In this document: piece after piece, positions 1-6,039 of the stretch
Numbering within the stretch: the first letter of the stretch is position 1
Layout of the letters: the number at the start of each line of letters is the position of its first letter
From: an uncultured Collinsella sp.
Lineage (GTDB): Bacteria; Actinomycetota; Coriobacteriia; Coriobacteriales; Coriobacteriaceae
DNA: 7,651 nt
Assembly (NCBI GenBank): GCA_900541285.1
Contig: UQJA01000096.1
Coordinates: 1 to 7,651 of the forward strand
Reading direction: 5' to 3'
Position numbers and translations under genes: made by a program
The notes under the pieces: generated by a model
The model's input: only the letters and a program-made list of their open reading frames with translations
The model's database searches: none
What the model was told of the DNA's origin: nothing

Positions 1-6
1 CTCGCA

Positions 7-31
7 CGGAGAGCACATTAAGTGCTCTCCG
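7..31. repeat. Perfect 10-bp inverted repeat with ATTAA spacer
   Basis: Arms CGGAGAGCAC (7-16) and GTGCTCTCCG (22-31) are exact reverse complements around a 5-nt ATTAA centre. A further four pairs, CGCA (3-6) with TGCG (37-40), can form if bases 32-36 bulge out. No T-run follows on either side, so it is not a standard intrinsic terminator. It lies about 30 bp upstream of a TATATT box, so it could be a dimeric-repressor operator. It could equally be a processed or U-less 3' hairpin of a gene to the left of the window. A TAA at 19-21 could end such a gene, but too little of it is visible to call. Confidence 0.6.
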
Positions 32-59
32 GCTCGTGCGGAACTCGCGATCGACCTTA

Positions 60-65
60 TATATT
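60..65 (+). promoter_or_regulatory. Possible -10 box for the methyltransferase leader
   Basis: TATATT matches the sigma-70-type TATAAT consensus at five of six positions. The hexamer 17 bp upstream (37-42, TGCGGA) is a poor -35, so the promoter is tentative. If it is real, transcription would start near 70-73, immediately before the strong hairpin at 74-101. That would give a 5' untranslated leader of about 180 nt ahead of the GTG start at 251. Confidence 0.3.
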
Positions 66-73
66 TGCCCTCC

Positions 74-231
74 CCGGGGCTCCCGCACAACGGGACCTCG
101 GTTGGGTTCTATCCCGGTTGCAGTTGCTTCGCTCCTGCACCACTTGGCTGGTGCGGCGATTTGGCGTTGGAACGGTTCTTTTTCTGATATATGCTGGTTG
201 CGGCTCTTCTTTTGGGAGGAGTCGCTTTTTT
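74..231 (+). promoter_or_regulatory. Structured 5' leader, candidate attenuator or riboswitch
   Basis: The leader folds into successive helices by hand pairing. Hairpin A pairs 74-79 with 96-101 and 81-85 with 91-95 (11 pairs, one G-U, C80 bulged, loop CACAA). A weak helix pairs 102-106 with 113-117. Two helices then compete: 116-123 with 135-141 (T118 bulged), and 135-142 with 149-156 (8 pairs, one G-U, loop CTTGGC). The leader ends in an intrinsic terminator at 200-231 just before the ribosome binding site. Upstream helices that switch, a terminator and then a start codon form the usual layout of a transcriptional riboswitch or attenuator. I compared it from memory with Moco, cobalamin, SAM/SAH, TPP, glycine, fluoride, ZTP and T-box elements and found no convincing match. 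No translated leader peptide is apparent. Confidence 0.45.
200..231 (+). terminator. Intrinsic terminator directly ahead of the methyltransferase RBS
   Basis: Arm 200-210 pairs with 215-225 (about 11 pairs including three G-U wobbles) around the loop TTTG, followed by six T residues (226-231). The T-tract ends 6 nt before the AGGAGG ribosome binding site at 238-243. A terminator this close to a start codon suits conditional termination of the downstream gene. It could instead be the 3' end of a transcript entering from the left, with a promoter hidden inside it, but there is almost no room for a second promoter before 251. Confidence 0.75.
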
Positions 232-237
232 GTTGCT

Positions 238-243
238 AGGAGG
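238..243 (+). promoter_or_regulatory. Ribosome binding site fixing a GTG start
   Basis: AGGAGG, a full Shine-Dalgarno match, lies 7 nt before the GTG at 251. It decides the start, because no ATG in this frame lies near a comparable site. Confidence 0.85.
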
Positions 244-250
244 TTAGCCC

Positions 251-1138
251 GTGGTTGATGGGGACGCTCGCTCTGAGCTTCTTTCCGCTGATTGGAATGG
301 CGAATGGATGCGCCTGCAGGCTGGTCGGCGGCGGGCTGATGATTCTTTTGAGTGGGATAAAAGGGCTCGGCATTTTCGGCCGCTTGAGACTGCTCCGTAT
401 GCCCGGGACTTTATGAAGCTGTTGGCGTTAAAGCCTGGTGAATCTGTGCTTGATATGGGGTGTGGGGCTGGGTCGATTGCTATTCCGCTTGCTCAGGCTG
501 GGCATCCTGTGGTTGCTGCCGACTTTTCCCCTGCTATGTTGGGCACGCTTGATGCTGGCATTGAGTACTATGGGCTCGAGGATCGCATTACACCGCTTGA
601 GCTTGCTTGGGATGATGATTGGGATTTGGTTGGACCGGTCGCGAAAGCAGTGGATGTGGCCTTTGCCAGTCGGTCGGTTACGACGACCAATCTAAAAGGT
701 GCGCTTGCCAAGCTTGATCGTACGGCTCGTCGGCGTTGTGCTGTCACGATGGTCGCCAACTCCAGCCCGCGCTATGATCTGCACTTGATGAACGCTATCG
801 GCGCCTCCGTTACCTGCAGCAATGGCTTTGTGTACGCCTTCAACATCCTCATTCAGATGGGTGCCCTGCCGCAGGTTACGTACTTTGAATCGCCTCGTCG
901 CGATACCTTCGATAGCCTTGAGGCGGGCGTAGCGGACTTTTCCCGCATGCTCGAGCATGGCAACGAGGATAAGATCGATCGCCTGCGCGACTATATCGCC
1001 CAGCACATGATCGAGAACCCCCATGCCGGTGAGCCGGGCTCCAAGGGCGCGCCGCAGGGGCGCTACATGCTCGATCATGTCCGCAAGGTTCGTTGGGCGT
1101 TTATTGCATGGGAGCCGGTCTCTGCGCCCAGCTCATAG
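251..1138 (+). CDS. Class I SAM-dependent methyltransferase, substrate unknown
   Basis: This gene encodes 295 residues with a GTG start chosen by the AGGAGG at 238-243. A Rossmann-type methyltransferase fold is shown by motif I, SVLDMGCGAG (residues 65-74), which binds S-adenosylmethionine. The acidic end of strand 2 follows in VVAADFSPAML (87-97); Asp91 would contact the ribose hydroxyls. The N-terminal 60 residues are charged and Trp-rich, with a DWNGEW segment at 14-19. The C-terminal half (about 175-295) probably forms the acceptor-substrate region and has no motif I can name. No signal peptide or membrane segment is seen, so it should be cytosolic. An intrinsic terminator and structured leader precede it, suggesting regulated read-through. 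Codon use changes midway: 13 of 15 alanine codons in the first 100 residues are GCT, against about 1 of 13 after residue 168. The methyltransferase call is secure; the substrate cannot be inferred. Confidence 0.9.
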   Translation: MVDGDARSELLSADWNGEWMRLQAGRRRADDSFEWDKRARHFRPLETAPYARDFMKLLALKPGESVLDMGCGAGSIAIPLAQAGHPVVAADFSPAMLGTLDAGIEYYGLEDRITPLELAWDDDWDLVGPVAKAVDVAFASRSVTTTNLKGALAKLDRTARRRCAVTMVANSSPRYDLHLMNAIGASVTCSNGFVYAFNILIQMGALPQVTYFESPRRDTFDSLEAGVADFSRMLEHGNEDKIDRLRDYIAQHMIENPHAGEPGSKGAPQGRYMLDHVRKVRWAFIAWEPVSAPSS

Positions 1139-1255
1139 CCTGTTCGCAGCCCGCACCGCTCACTCACTCGGCATCCGCATTCTTTTTGAACTGGGCAAAC
1201 GCGCTCCACACCGCGCCGTTCCTGCGCTATCGTGGGACAGCTCACGTAGATTAAG

Positions 1256-1270
1256 GCCCCGTCGCGGGGC
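1256..1270 (+). other. Small GC hairpin in the yhbY 5' region
   Basis: GCCCCG (1256-1261) pairs with CGGGGC (1265-1270) across a 3-nt loop. No T-run follows, so it is not a standard terminator. It sits 26 nt before the yhbY start, in a 158-bp gap with no convincing promoter hexamers. It may be part of the yhbY leader or of the 3' end of the methyltransferase transcript. Confidence 0.35.
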
Positions 1271-1296
1271 GCCCCATACATAGAAAGCGAGAACCC

Positions 1297-1596
1297 ATGG
1301 CACTGACAGGAGCCCAGGTCAAGCAGCTTCGCAGCATGGCCCATCACCTCAACCCCGCCATCATCATCGGCAAGTCCGACGTCAACGAGGGCACCGTCGA
1401 GCAGACGGTCGCCTATCTGGAGAAGCATGAGCTCGTTAAGTGCTCCGTGCTCGATGGATCCAGTCTTTCCGCCCGCGAGGCCGCCGAAGAGCTCGCTGAG
1501 CGTTGCCACGCCGAGGTCGTCCAGGTCATCGGCCGCAAGTTCTCGCTGTATCGCGAGTCCTCGCGCAAGGACATCGAGAAGATCAAGCTCGTCTAA
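1297..1596 (+). CDS. yhbY: YhbY-family ribosome assembly RNA-binding protein
   Basis: This is a 99-residue single-domain protein of the CRS1/YhbY (CRM) family, the usual length for bacterial YhbY. Family members bind pre-50S ribosomal particles and assist large-subunit maturation. Visible hallmarks are the opening LTGAQVKQLRSMAHHLNP, the conserved IIGK turn (residues 23-26), the central VKCSVLDG strand (47-54), and the C-terminal GRKFSLYR (79-86), which matches the G-[RK]-x-x-x-LYR signature of the RNA-binding surface. The ATG at 1297 has only a weak purine-rich Shine-Dalgarno region (GAAAGCGAG, about 1283-1291). The family match supports this start because the domain begins immediately. The gene stands alone: 158 bp from the methyltransferase, followed by its own terminator, and convergent with the large regulator. 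Confidence 0.95.
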   Translation: MALTGAQVKQLRSMAHHLNPAIIIGKSDVNEGTVEQTVAYLEKHELVKCSVLDGSSLSAREAAEELAERCHAEVVQVIGRKFSLYRESSRKDIEKIKLV

Positions 1597-1633
1597 GAGC
1601 CAATGATCCGGCGAGCCAACATATAGCAAGCTT

Positions 1634-1667
1634 ACGGGTGCCCAAGTACTTCGGGCGCCCGTTTTTT
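1634..1667 (+). terminator. Intrinsic terminator of yhbY
   Basis: ACGGGTGCCC (1634-1643) pairs with GGGCGCCCGT (1653-1662), ten pairs with one G-U, and is followed by T residues through 1667. The loop AAGTACTTC can pair a little further on itself. The stem begins 37 nt after the yhbY stop. On the opposite strand the same stem directly follows the stop codon of the convergent regulator but lacks a T-run on that side, so termination there would be weaker. Confidence 0.92.
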
Positions 1668-4665
1668 ATCGCTCGACCAGCACGCGATTGAGCCGCCCCT
1701 CCACCAAGCGCTCGTATAGGCGCCGCGTCTCGGGCTCGGGCACGCCATTGACCTGCTCCCTCAGATGGTGCATATGCCCGCTGTAGAGCTCGACGATATC
1801 GCGCCGCCGCCCCGCCGCACTGTAGACGCGCATGGCGCAGCGCACCATATCCTCACGCGCCGTTTCCTGCCGAAGCCCCGACTCCGCCAGCCAAATTGCC
1901 GACTGCAGATCGTTTTCTTCTAGAGCGGCATTTGCTCCCTTAATCATGCAATCGATGTACTTTGACTGCATGATGCGTCGCATACGCAAAAAGTAGGTTG
2001 GATTACAGCCATTGGGAACATACAACGGTCCGGCATAAAGCTGCTCAATCTTCAGGCACAGCTCAACTAAATGGGGCCCGCGCGCACCCGTGCGATTTCC
2101 CAAAACCTCGCGGCTTATCTGGTCAAACAGCCGTACATCGGTCTTGACGTAGTCGCTGTTGAGCCCGATGCATTCATTTTGGATGAGTACACACGACTTG
2201 CCATCCGGCGTCGGTCCCAAAGCCGACCGCAAGCGCGATATCGTCGAGTACAGGTTGTTGCGGGCGCTATTGAACTCGGCATGGGGCCACAGCTCCATGG
2301 CCAGCGTCTCGCGGTCGACGAGCGCATCCATGCCCAGTGCAAGCCGCTCGGCAAGCGTCGCCGCCTTCTTGCGGCGCCACATCTTATCCGTGATGGGAAA
2401 CCCGTCGCGCTCGGCGCGAAACGCACCAAACATGCGAATCTCGATATGGTCGATGGTATCAACGGCTTCAACCTCGCCGGCCTGGAACAGGCGCTCGCCC
2501 TCCTCTTCCAAATCGCCGCGCAGCGAGTACCGCGACAGCTCGCGCACGGGAAGCTTCTTGCGTATCCTGCCCGCCGGCTCGCCCAGACAATGCATGGCAA
2601 GGCGCGCAAAGAGCCGATACGATGGCTCTAGAATCCCCGCACGATTCATGGACATCCAGGCCGCAAGGTCGCTGTCTCGGCCCGCACAGGCCAAATGCAG
2701 CGCCACCATCCAGGCCTCCGCTCCACCAACCTGCGTCTGGCTTATATCGAGTAGCTCCGCTTCCTCGCGCACCGAAACCATCGAGGTGTTACGCAGATAT
2801 GCCGCGCGCTCCAGCAGCAATGCGTTATCGCGCATGTACGCAATCGACTCCTCGGCAAGTTTGAGCACTTGGACCGCACGGAACTTTGCATTAACCGGCC
2901 GTCCCTCTGCCAGCGACTGCCAGCCTTCTAGCAACAGGCCAAACAGCTGAATCTGGTTGTCACGCATGCGCACGGCAAAACGATCGAGCTCGTTGAACGC
3001 CGCATCGTCGGTTACCGGCAAGCCGGAAAGGAGCCGCCGTGCCGCCAACACCATGCGCACCCAGATAGCCATCGCCTTAAGCCCACGTACGTCGAGCGCC
3101 TCCCGTACCACCGTCATCTCGTCGTCGCGCTCGTCGGTTCCCGCAAACGACCCGTCAAAGAGCTCCACCAGCATGCTATCGGCCCGTAGAACAATCCCCG
3201 CAATGTCGAGCTCGCAGTCGTAGGCCCTGCTCGTTTTAAGCTGCTGTAGAACGCCGCCGTCATCTCCCCGCTCGGTCAGGCACCGCTTGACCTCGATATG
3301 CGCAGACAACATATCGAGTGCGGTATGGGATGTCTCGATTTCTGGCACGGCCAGATTCGTAGGGAGCCCAAGCCCGTTGTCCCCATAGCAAACAGCCGTC
3401 AGCGTCTGGGCCACCCTCCATGAAACAGGGTCTATTTCGCAGGCCGCCCGTTCGCCCTCGCGCTCGATGACCGATGCCATATAGCGAGCGAGCTTTGTAT
3501 TGGACACGCTGACCGCTGCCAGATATACGCCGAGTGCCTCGGCAGGCGTTGGCTCTGGAGCCGGATCGTCAGCATCAATCGTGCCCAGCGCTGCTCGGCA
3601 GATATCGGCCCCGTGCCCCGTCAGAGCAAGATCGACCCCATACTGCCCAGCAAGTTCAAGGACCGCCTCACGGTCCAAAAAGGCGTCCGCCAGGCCCATC
3701 GCCGCATCGCATCGGCCCGCCTTAAGCAAAATCCGGGCCGCCCTCGGAACAAGTTCGGGGCGAATCTCGGCCACCAACTTACGCAAACGCAAGCGTCCGT
3801 TATCCTCCGTGCCCAGACACGTAAAACTCCGCTCGGCGGGATCCAAGCCAAAGATCGGGTAGTCGCGTACAAAGTAGGACTGGTCGACCATCGACAGCCT
3901 CACCCCACAGGCCTCGAGTTCCGCGATATTGCCCTCGCCCATCAAAACCATGAGACATGCCACACAAAACAGCGCATTATTGTCGAGCGAAGCCAGATCG
4001 ACAAGTGCCGCACCATATACGTTGACAATCTCGTTTTCGAGCAGACCGGCTACATCGCCTTGGCCATACAGACCCGTCTGCAATGCCGAAACAAGCTCGG
4101 GCACGCCTTGCGTGAGCTGATAAAAGTCGAGCGATGTGCTGATCGAAAACGCCGATGCCCACGCCGAATACTCATAGGCATGCACCTTGAGCATCTGCGC
4201 ATTGATCTTAACCGAATCGCCCAGCCCATGAATCAGCTGACGATTTGAAGGACGGCAGGAGATAAAGACCCCTACCCCCATAGCGCGCAGGCCGCGAATC
4301 CTGTCGATGAGGTCTTCGGTATCGTGCTGATCGAGGTTTGGCACATTATCAATCGCGATAAGGGAGTGCGGTTTGTCTTTGAGTTCTTCGGTAACCACCT
4401 CGAGCTGCATAAACACCTCGCGCCCAGTGGCGCGATCGGCCTCGATAATCCGCACGGGGCCTCGCGTCGGGTCGCATTTAACCTCATGGGTGTACTGCAG
4501 CAGCACCGAGGTCTTCCCAAACCCGTCGGGCGCATAAAGAACCACGATGCCGGCCTTTCGGCCCTTGGCGATAAGCTCATTCATCAAGCGTTCGCGTCGC
4601 ACCATATAGCCTCCGCCCAACGGCATCAGCTCGAGGTCGTCTATACCGCTCAAATCGTTTACCAT
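1666..4665 (-). CDS. Large transcriptional regulator: N-terminal STAND/MalT-like ATPase, C-terminal winged helix plus BTAD
   Basis: This 999-residue protein has an ATG start preceded by GAGGAG with 5-nt spacing. Residues 20-35 (MVRRERLMNELI) resemble the lead-in of MalT-type ATPases. Walker A is APDGFGKTS (45-53), with Lys51 and Thr52. A probable Walker B is SLIAIDNV (101-108), with Asp106. A sensor-like strand VFISCRPS (133-140) follows. Residues about 210-735 are mostly helical with Ala/Leu-rich segments, as in TPR-like superhelices, but no clean repeat period was worked out. From IEIRMFGAFRA (741-751) a winged-helix effector domain runs to about 837; its recognition-helix region is near SARNNLYSTISRLRSALG (800-817). 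A BTAD-type helical domain extends to about 990. MalT-like STAND regulators bind ATP and an inducer, oligomerise and activate transcription. AfsR/SARP proteins usually carry the winged helix and BTAD first, so this order is reversed. No adjacent target operon identifies its ligand or regulon. No transmembrane segment is seen. Confidence 0.85.
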   Translation of the reverse strand: MVNDLSGIDDLELMPLGGGYMVRRERLMNELIAKGRKAGIVVLYAPDGFGKTSVLLQYTHEVKCDPTRGPVRIIEADRATGREVFMQLEVVTEELKDKPHSLIAIDNVPNLDQHDTEDLIDRIRGLRAMGVGVFISCRPSNRQLIHGLGDSVKINAQMLKVHAYEYSAWASAFSISTSLDFYQLTQGVPELVSALQTGLYGQGDVAGLLENEIVNVYGAALVDLASLDNNALFCVACLMVLMGEGNIAELEACGVRLSMVDQSYFVRDYPIFGLDPAERSFTCLGTEDNGRLRLRKLVAEIRPELVPRAARILLKAGRCDAAMGLADAFLDREAVLELAGQYGVDLALTGHGADICRAALGTIDADDPAPEPTPAEALGVYLAAVSVSNTKLARYMASVIEREGERAACEIDPVSWRVAQTLTAVCYGDNGLGLPTNLAVPEIETSHTALDMLSAHIEVKRCLTERGDDGGVLQQLKTSRAYDCELDIAGIVLRADSMLVELFDGSFAGTDERDDEMTVVREALDVRGLKAMAIWVRMVLAARRLLSGLPVTDDAAFNELDRFAVRMRDNQIQLFGLLLEGWQSLAEGRPVNAKFRAVQVLKLAEESIAYMRDNALLLERAAYLRNTSMVSVREEAELLDISQTQVGGAEAWMVALHLACAGRDSDLAAWMSMNRAGILEPSYRLFARLAMHCLGEPAGRIRKKLPVRELSRYSLRGDLEEEGERLFQAGEVEAVDTIDHIEIRMFGAFRAERDGFPITDKMWRRKKAATLAERLALGMDALVDRETLAMELWPHAEFNSARNNLYSTISRLRSALGPTPDGKSCVLIQNECIGLNSDYVKTDVRLFDQISREVLGNRTGARGPHLVELCLKIEQLYAGPLYVPNGCNPTYFLRMRRIMQSKYIDCMIKGANAALEENDLQSAIWLAESGLRQETAREDMVRCAMRVYSAAGRRRDIVELYSGHMHHLREQVNGVPEPETRRLYERLVEGRLNRVLVER

Positions 4666-4670
4666 GCCCG

Positions 4671-4676
4671 CTCCTC
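4671..4676 (-). promoter_or_regulatory. Ribosome binding site of the large regulator
   Basis: GAGGAG on the minus strand lies 5 nt before the ATG at 4665. It supports the chosen start. Confidence 0.8.
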
Positions 4677-4769
4677 AACTCGACCGTATGGACACTGTAG
4701 CCGCAAGACCATACAAGCCGCGCTATGAATAGAGCGACCTTGTGTTTTAGGTTGTCTCTTGGTACGCAA

Positions 4770-4783
4770 GCGGCAAGTTTTTG
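4770..4783 (+). repeat. 14-bp direct repeat, copy 1 (GCGGCAAGTTTTTG)
   Basis: This is identical to 5016-5029 and in the same orientation, 246 bp apart. It lies about 105 bp upstream of the regulator start codon, where a promoter or operator would be expected. Both copies are followed after two bases by CA and then a short G-run. It may be a regulatory-protein site or part of a dispersed genomic repeat. Confidence 0.55.
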
Positions 4784-4794
4784 TACAGCGAGGG

Positions 4795-4824
4795 CCGATT
4801 GTTATTAATCCCCCGACTAATCGG
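4795..4824. repeat. Inverted repeat CCGATT / AATCGG
   Basis: CCGATT at 4795-4800 is exactly inverted at 4819-4824 with an 18-bp spacer. The spacer itself contains a CCGA/TCGG half-hairpin and a GATT/AATC pair (4797-4800 with 4807-4810). It is short, but its position upstream of a regulator gene fits an operator. Confidence 0.35.
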
Positions 4825-4842
4825 TCTTTAAGCAGGTAAATA

Positions 4843-4858
4843 AGCTTGTCAGCTTGTC
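4843..4858 (+). repeat. Tandem 8-bp repeat AGCTTGTC x2
   Basis: Two head-to-tail copies of AGCTTGTC lie with no spacer in the interval upstream of the regulator. They could be replication slippage or paired half-sites for a DNA-binding protein; nothing in the sequence decides between these. Confidence 0.45.
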
Positions 4859-5015
4859 CCATCCAAGCGGCAGTGTAACGCAGATGAACAAGGTTCAGCC
4901 ATGTCATTCAACTCGCCTAGCACCCGCTACCGTCTACGACCTTCTAGTGGCATTTTTGCATAGAATCTGGTATAGAATGAATCAAGCTGTTGGACATCCG
5001 GCATTCGTCAAGCTT

Positions 5016-5029
5016 GCGGCAAGTTTTTG
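5016..5029 (+). repeat. 14-bp direct repeat, copy 2 (GCGGCAAGTTTTTG)
   Basis: This is an exact second copy of 4770-4783, about 25 bp beyond the T-tract of the nagB terminator. With its left flank it forms CTTGCGGCAAG (5013-5023), a near-perfect 5-1-5 palindrome that copy 1 lacks. The rest of the flanks diverge apart from the CA and G-run that follow. Confidence 0.55.
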
Positions 5030-5053
5030 GTCAAGTGGGCAAAAAGGGATAGC

Positions 5054-5081
5054 AAAAAGGCCCCCGCAAAGCGGAGGCCTT
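5054..5081 (-). terminator. Intrinsic terminator of nagB
   Basis: Read on the minus strand, AAGGCCTCCGC (5081-5071) pairs with GCGGGGGCCTT (5067-5057). There are eleven pairs with one G-U and a TTT loop, followed by T residues to 5054. It begins 32 nt after the nagB stop codon. On the plus strand there is no T-run, so it serves the leftward transcript only. Confidence 0.93.
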
Positions 5082-5113
5082 AGGCAAGGCTATGTCGAGC
5101 TGCAGGATTCGCG

Positions 5114-5842
5114 CTACTCGCAGAGCGAAAGGGCGGCCTCGTCGGCAACGACAACGCAGTTGGTGTGCAGCTGCAGGATCGAAGCCGGGCACTCGGGCGT
5201 AACCGGACCATAGCACATGTCATGCACGGCCTGAGCCTTGGCCTCGCCGTTGGCGACGACCAGGATCATGCGGGCATACATGATGGTCTGGGTACCCATG
5301 GTGTAGGCCTGACGGGGAACATCGTCGATGCTGTCGAACAGGCGGCTGTTGGCCTGAATGGTGCTCTCGGTGAGGTCGACGCAGTGCGTACCCTTGGAGA
5401 AGTGGTCATCGGGCTCGTTGAAGCCGATGTGGCCGTTGTTGCCAATGCCGAGCAGCTGCAGATCCGGGTAACCGGCATCGGCGACGATCTTGTCGTACTC
5501 AGAGCAGGCAGCGGCGGCGTCGGGGTTGGAACCGTCGGGCACATGCGTGTTGTTCAGGTCGATGTTGATGTGATCGAAGAAGTTCTCACGCATGAAGTAG
5601 TGATAGCTCTGGGGATCGTCGTGCGAAAGGCCGCGATACTCGTCCAGGTTATAGGTGCTGACCTCGGCAAAGTCGACGTCGCCCTTCTTGTACCAAGCAG
5701 CGAGCTGCTTGTAGGCACCGATCGGGGTGGAGCCGGTGGCAAGGCCCAGTACACAGTCAGGCTTGAGGATAACCTGGGCCGAGATGATATTAGCGGCCTT
5801 GCGGCTCATATCCTCGTAGTCTTTAGCTTTAATGATCTTCAT
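5114..5842 (-). CDS. nagB: Glucosamine-6-phosphate deaminase
   Basis: This 242-residue enzyme catalyses glucosamine-6-phosphate + water to fructose-6-phosphate + ammonia, the committed step of amino-sugar catabolism in the cytosol. Family motifs are all present: LATGSTP phosphate loop (34-40), NLDEY (65-69) with Asp67 as the likely general base, GIGNNGHIGFNEP (132-144) with His138 and Glu143, and the late CPASILQLH (218-226). Asn136 occupies the position of the ring-opening Asp141 of the E. coli enzyme, a substitution I recall as usual in short Gram-positive-type enzymes. At 242 residues it is about 24 shorter than E. coli NagB and lacks the C-terminal tail, so GlcNAc-6-P allostery is less likely. 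The frame is open 117 codons further upstream. The ATG at 5842 is chosen because AAAGGA precedes it and the family N-terminus (MKIIKAKDYEDMS) starts there. Its own terminator follows. Confidence 0.97.
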   Translation of the reverse strand: MKIIKAKDYEDMSRKAANIISAQVILKPDCVLGLATGSTPIGAYKQLAAWYKKGDVDFAEVSTYNLDEYRGLSHDDPQSYHYFMRENFFDHINIDLNNTHVPDGSNPDAAAACSEYDKIVADAGYPDLQLLGIGNNGHIGFNEPDDHFSKGTHCVDLTESTIQANSRLFDSIDDVPRQAYTMGTQTIMYARMILVVANGEAKAQAVHDMCYGPVTPECPASILQLHTNCVVVADEAALSLCE

Positions 5843-5848
5843 TACGCG

Positions 5849-5854
5849 TCCTTT
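5849..5854 (-). promoter_or_regulatory. Ribosome binding site that decides the nagB start
   Basis: AAAGGA on the minus strand lies 6 nt upstream of the ATG at 5842. It rules in favour of this start over an upstream in-frame start that would add 117 residues with no resemblance to NagB. Confidence 0.8.
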
Positions 5855-5907
5855 CTCGTACAAGAGAGGCAAGGCTCCCTTACAAGCACTTGCCCGCGGC
5901 CCGCGTC

Positions 5908-5930
5908 GGCCGCAACCAACGTGTGCGGCC
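5908..5930 (-). other. Hairpin in the nagB leader
   Basis: GGCCGCA (5908-5914) and TGCGGCC (5924-5930) are perfect 7-bp inverted arms around a 9-nt loop. It lies 66 bp before the nagB start in the 271-bp gap after the EIIA gene. No T-run follows on the minus strand. It may be a leader structure affecting nagB expression, or chance pairing in GC-rich DNA. Confidence 0.35.
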
Positions 5931-6039
5931 ACCAGGGCGAGGTCGCGTAATGTATGTGTCTCGTGTCTAACCGCGTCGAGGCCCCTGCCCGTCCACGGTG
6001 ACCCAAAGCTGTTTAGCTTCGGACAAATCCCATCTTGCC

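Larger units (their letters stand above)
4666..5053. other. Non-coding interval upstream of the regulator
   Basis: No gene is supported here; open frames on both strands lack a credible start and any recognisable protein. It is more AT-rich than the flanking genes, with several short repeats. GCGGCAAGTTTTTG occurs at 4770-4783 and 5016-5029, and AGCTTGTC is duplicated in tandem at 4843-4858. CCGATT (4795-4800) is inverted as AATCGG (4819-4824), and CCGA (4814-4817) can pair with TCGG (4821-4824). A TATAGAAT string at 4971-4978 looks like a + strand -10 element, but I found no matching -35 and no + strand gene for it to serve. The promoter of the regulator (leftward) should lie in this interval, but no hexamer pair is good enough to call. 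Confidence 0.5.

Noticed and set aside
101..120. tRNA T-arm-like string GGGTTCTATCCC
   Set aside because: The loop is six rather than seven bases, and no acceptor stem, anticodon arm or CCA end can be built around it.
60..200. Identification of the leader as a molybdenum-cofactor or other named riboswitch
   Set aside because: Conserved blocks recalled for Moco, cobalamin, SAM/SAH, TPP, glycine, fluoride, ZTP and T-box RNAs were not found in the right order, so no class is assigned.
22..258. Small open frames on the + strand in the leader
   Set aside because: They start inside a palindrome without a ribosome binding site, run through hairpins and the terminator, and overlap the real start. 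The peptide is low-complexity and unrecognised.
1256..1270. Terminator for the methyltransferase gene
   Set aside because: The 6-bp stem is not followed by a T-run and lies more than 110 bp after the stop, closer to yhbY.
4659..4907. 82-codon minus-strand open frame upstream of the regulator
   Set aside because: It overlaps the regulator start in another frame, lacks a credible ribosome binding site, and gives no recognisable protein.
4854..5213. 119-codon + strand open frame spanning the regulator-nagB gap
   Set aside because: It has no ribosome binding site, crosses the nagB terminator and the end of nagB, and its codon use is not gene-like.
5165..5950. 261-codon open frame antisense to nagB
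   Set aside because: NagB motifs are unambiguous on the minus strand. The plus-strand product is Val/Gly/Ala-rich and has no recognisable domain.
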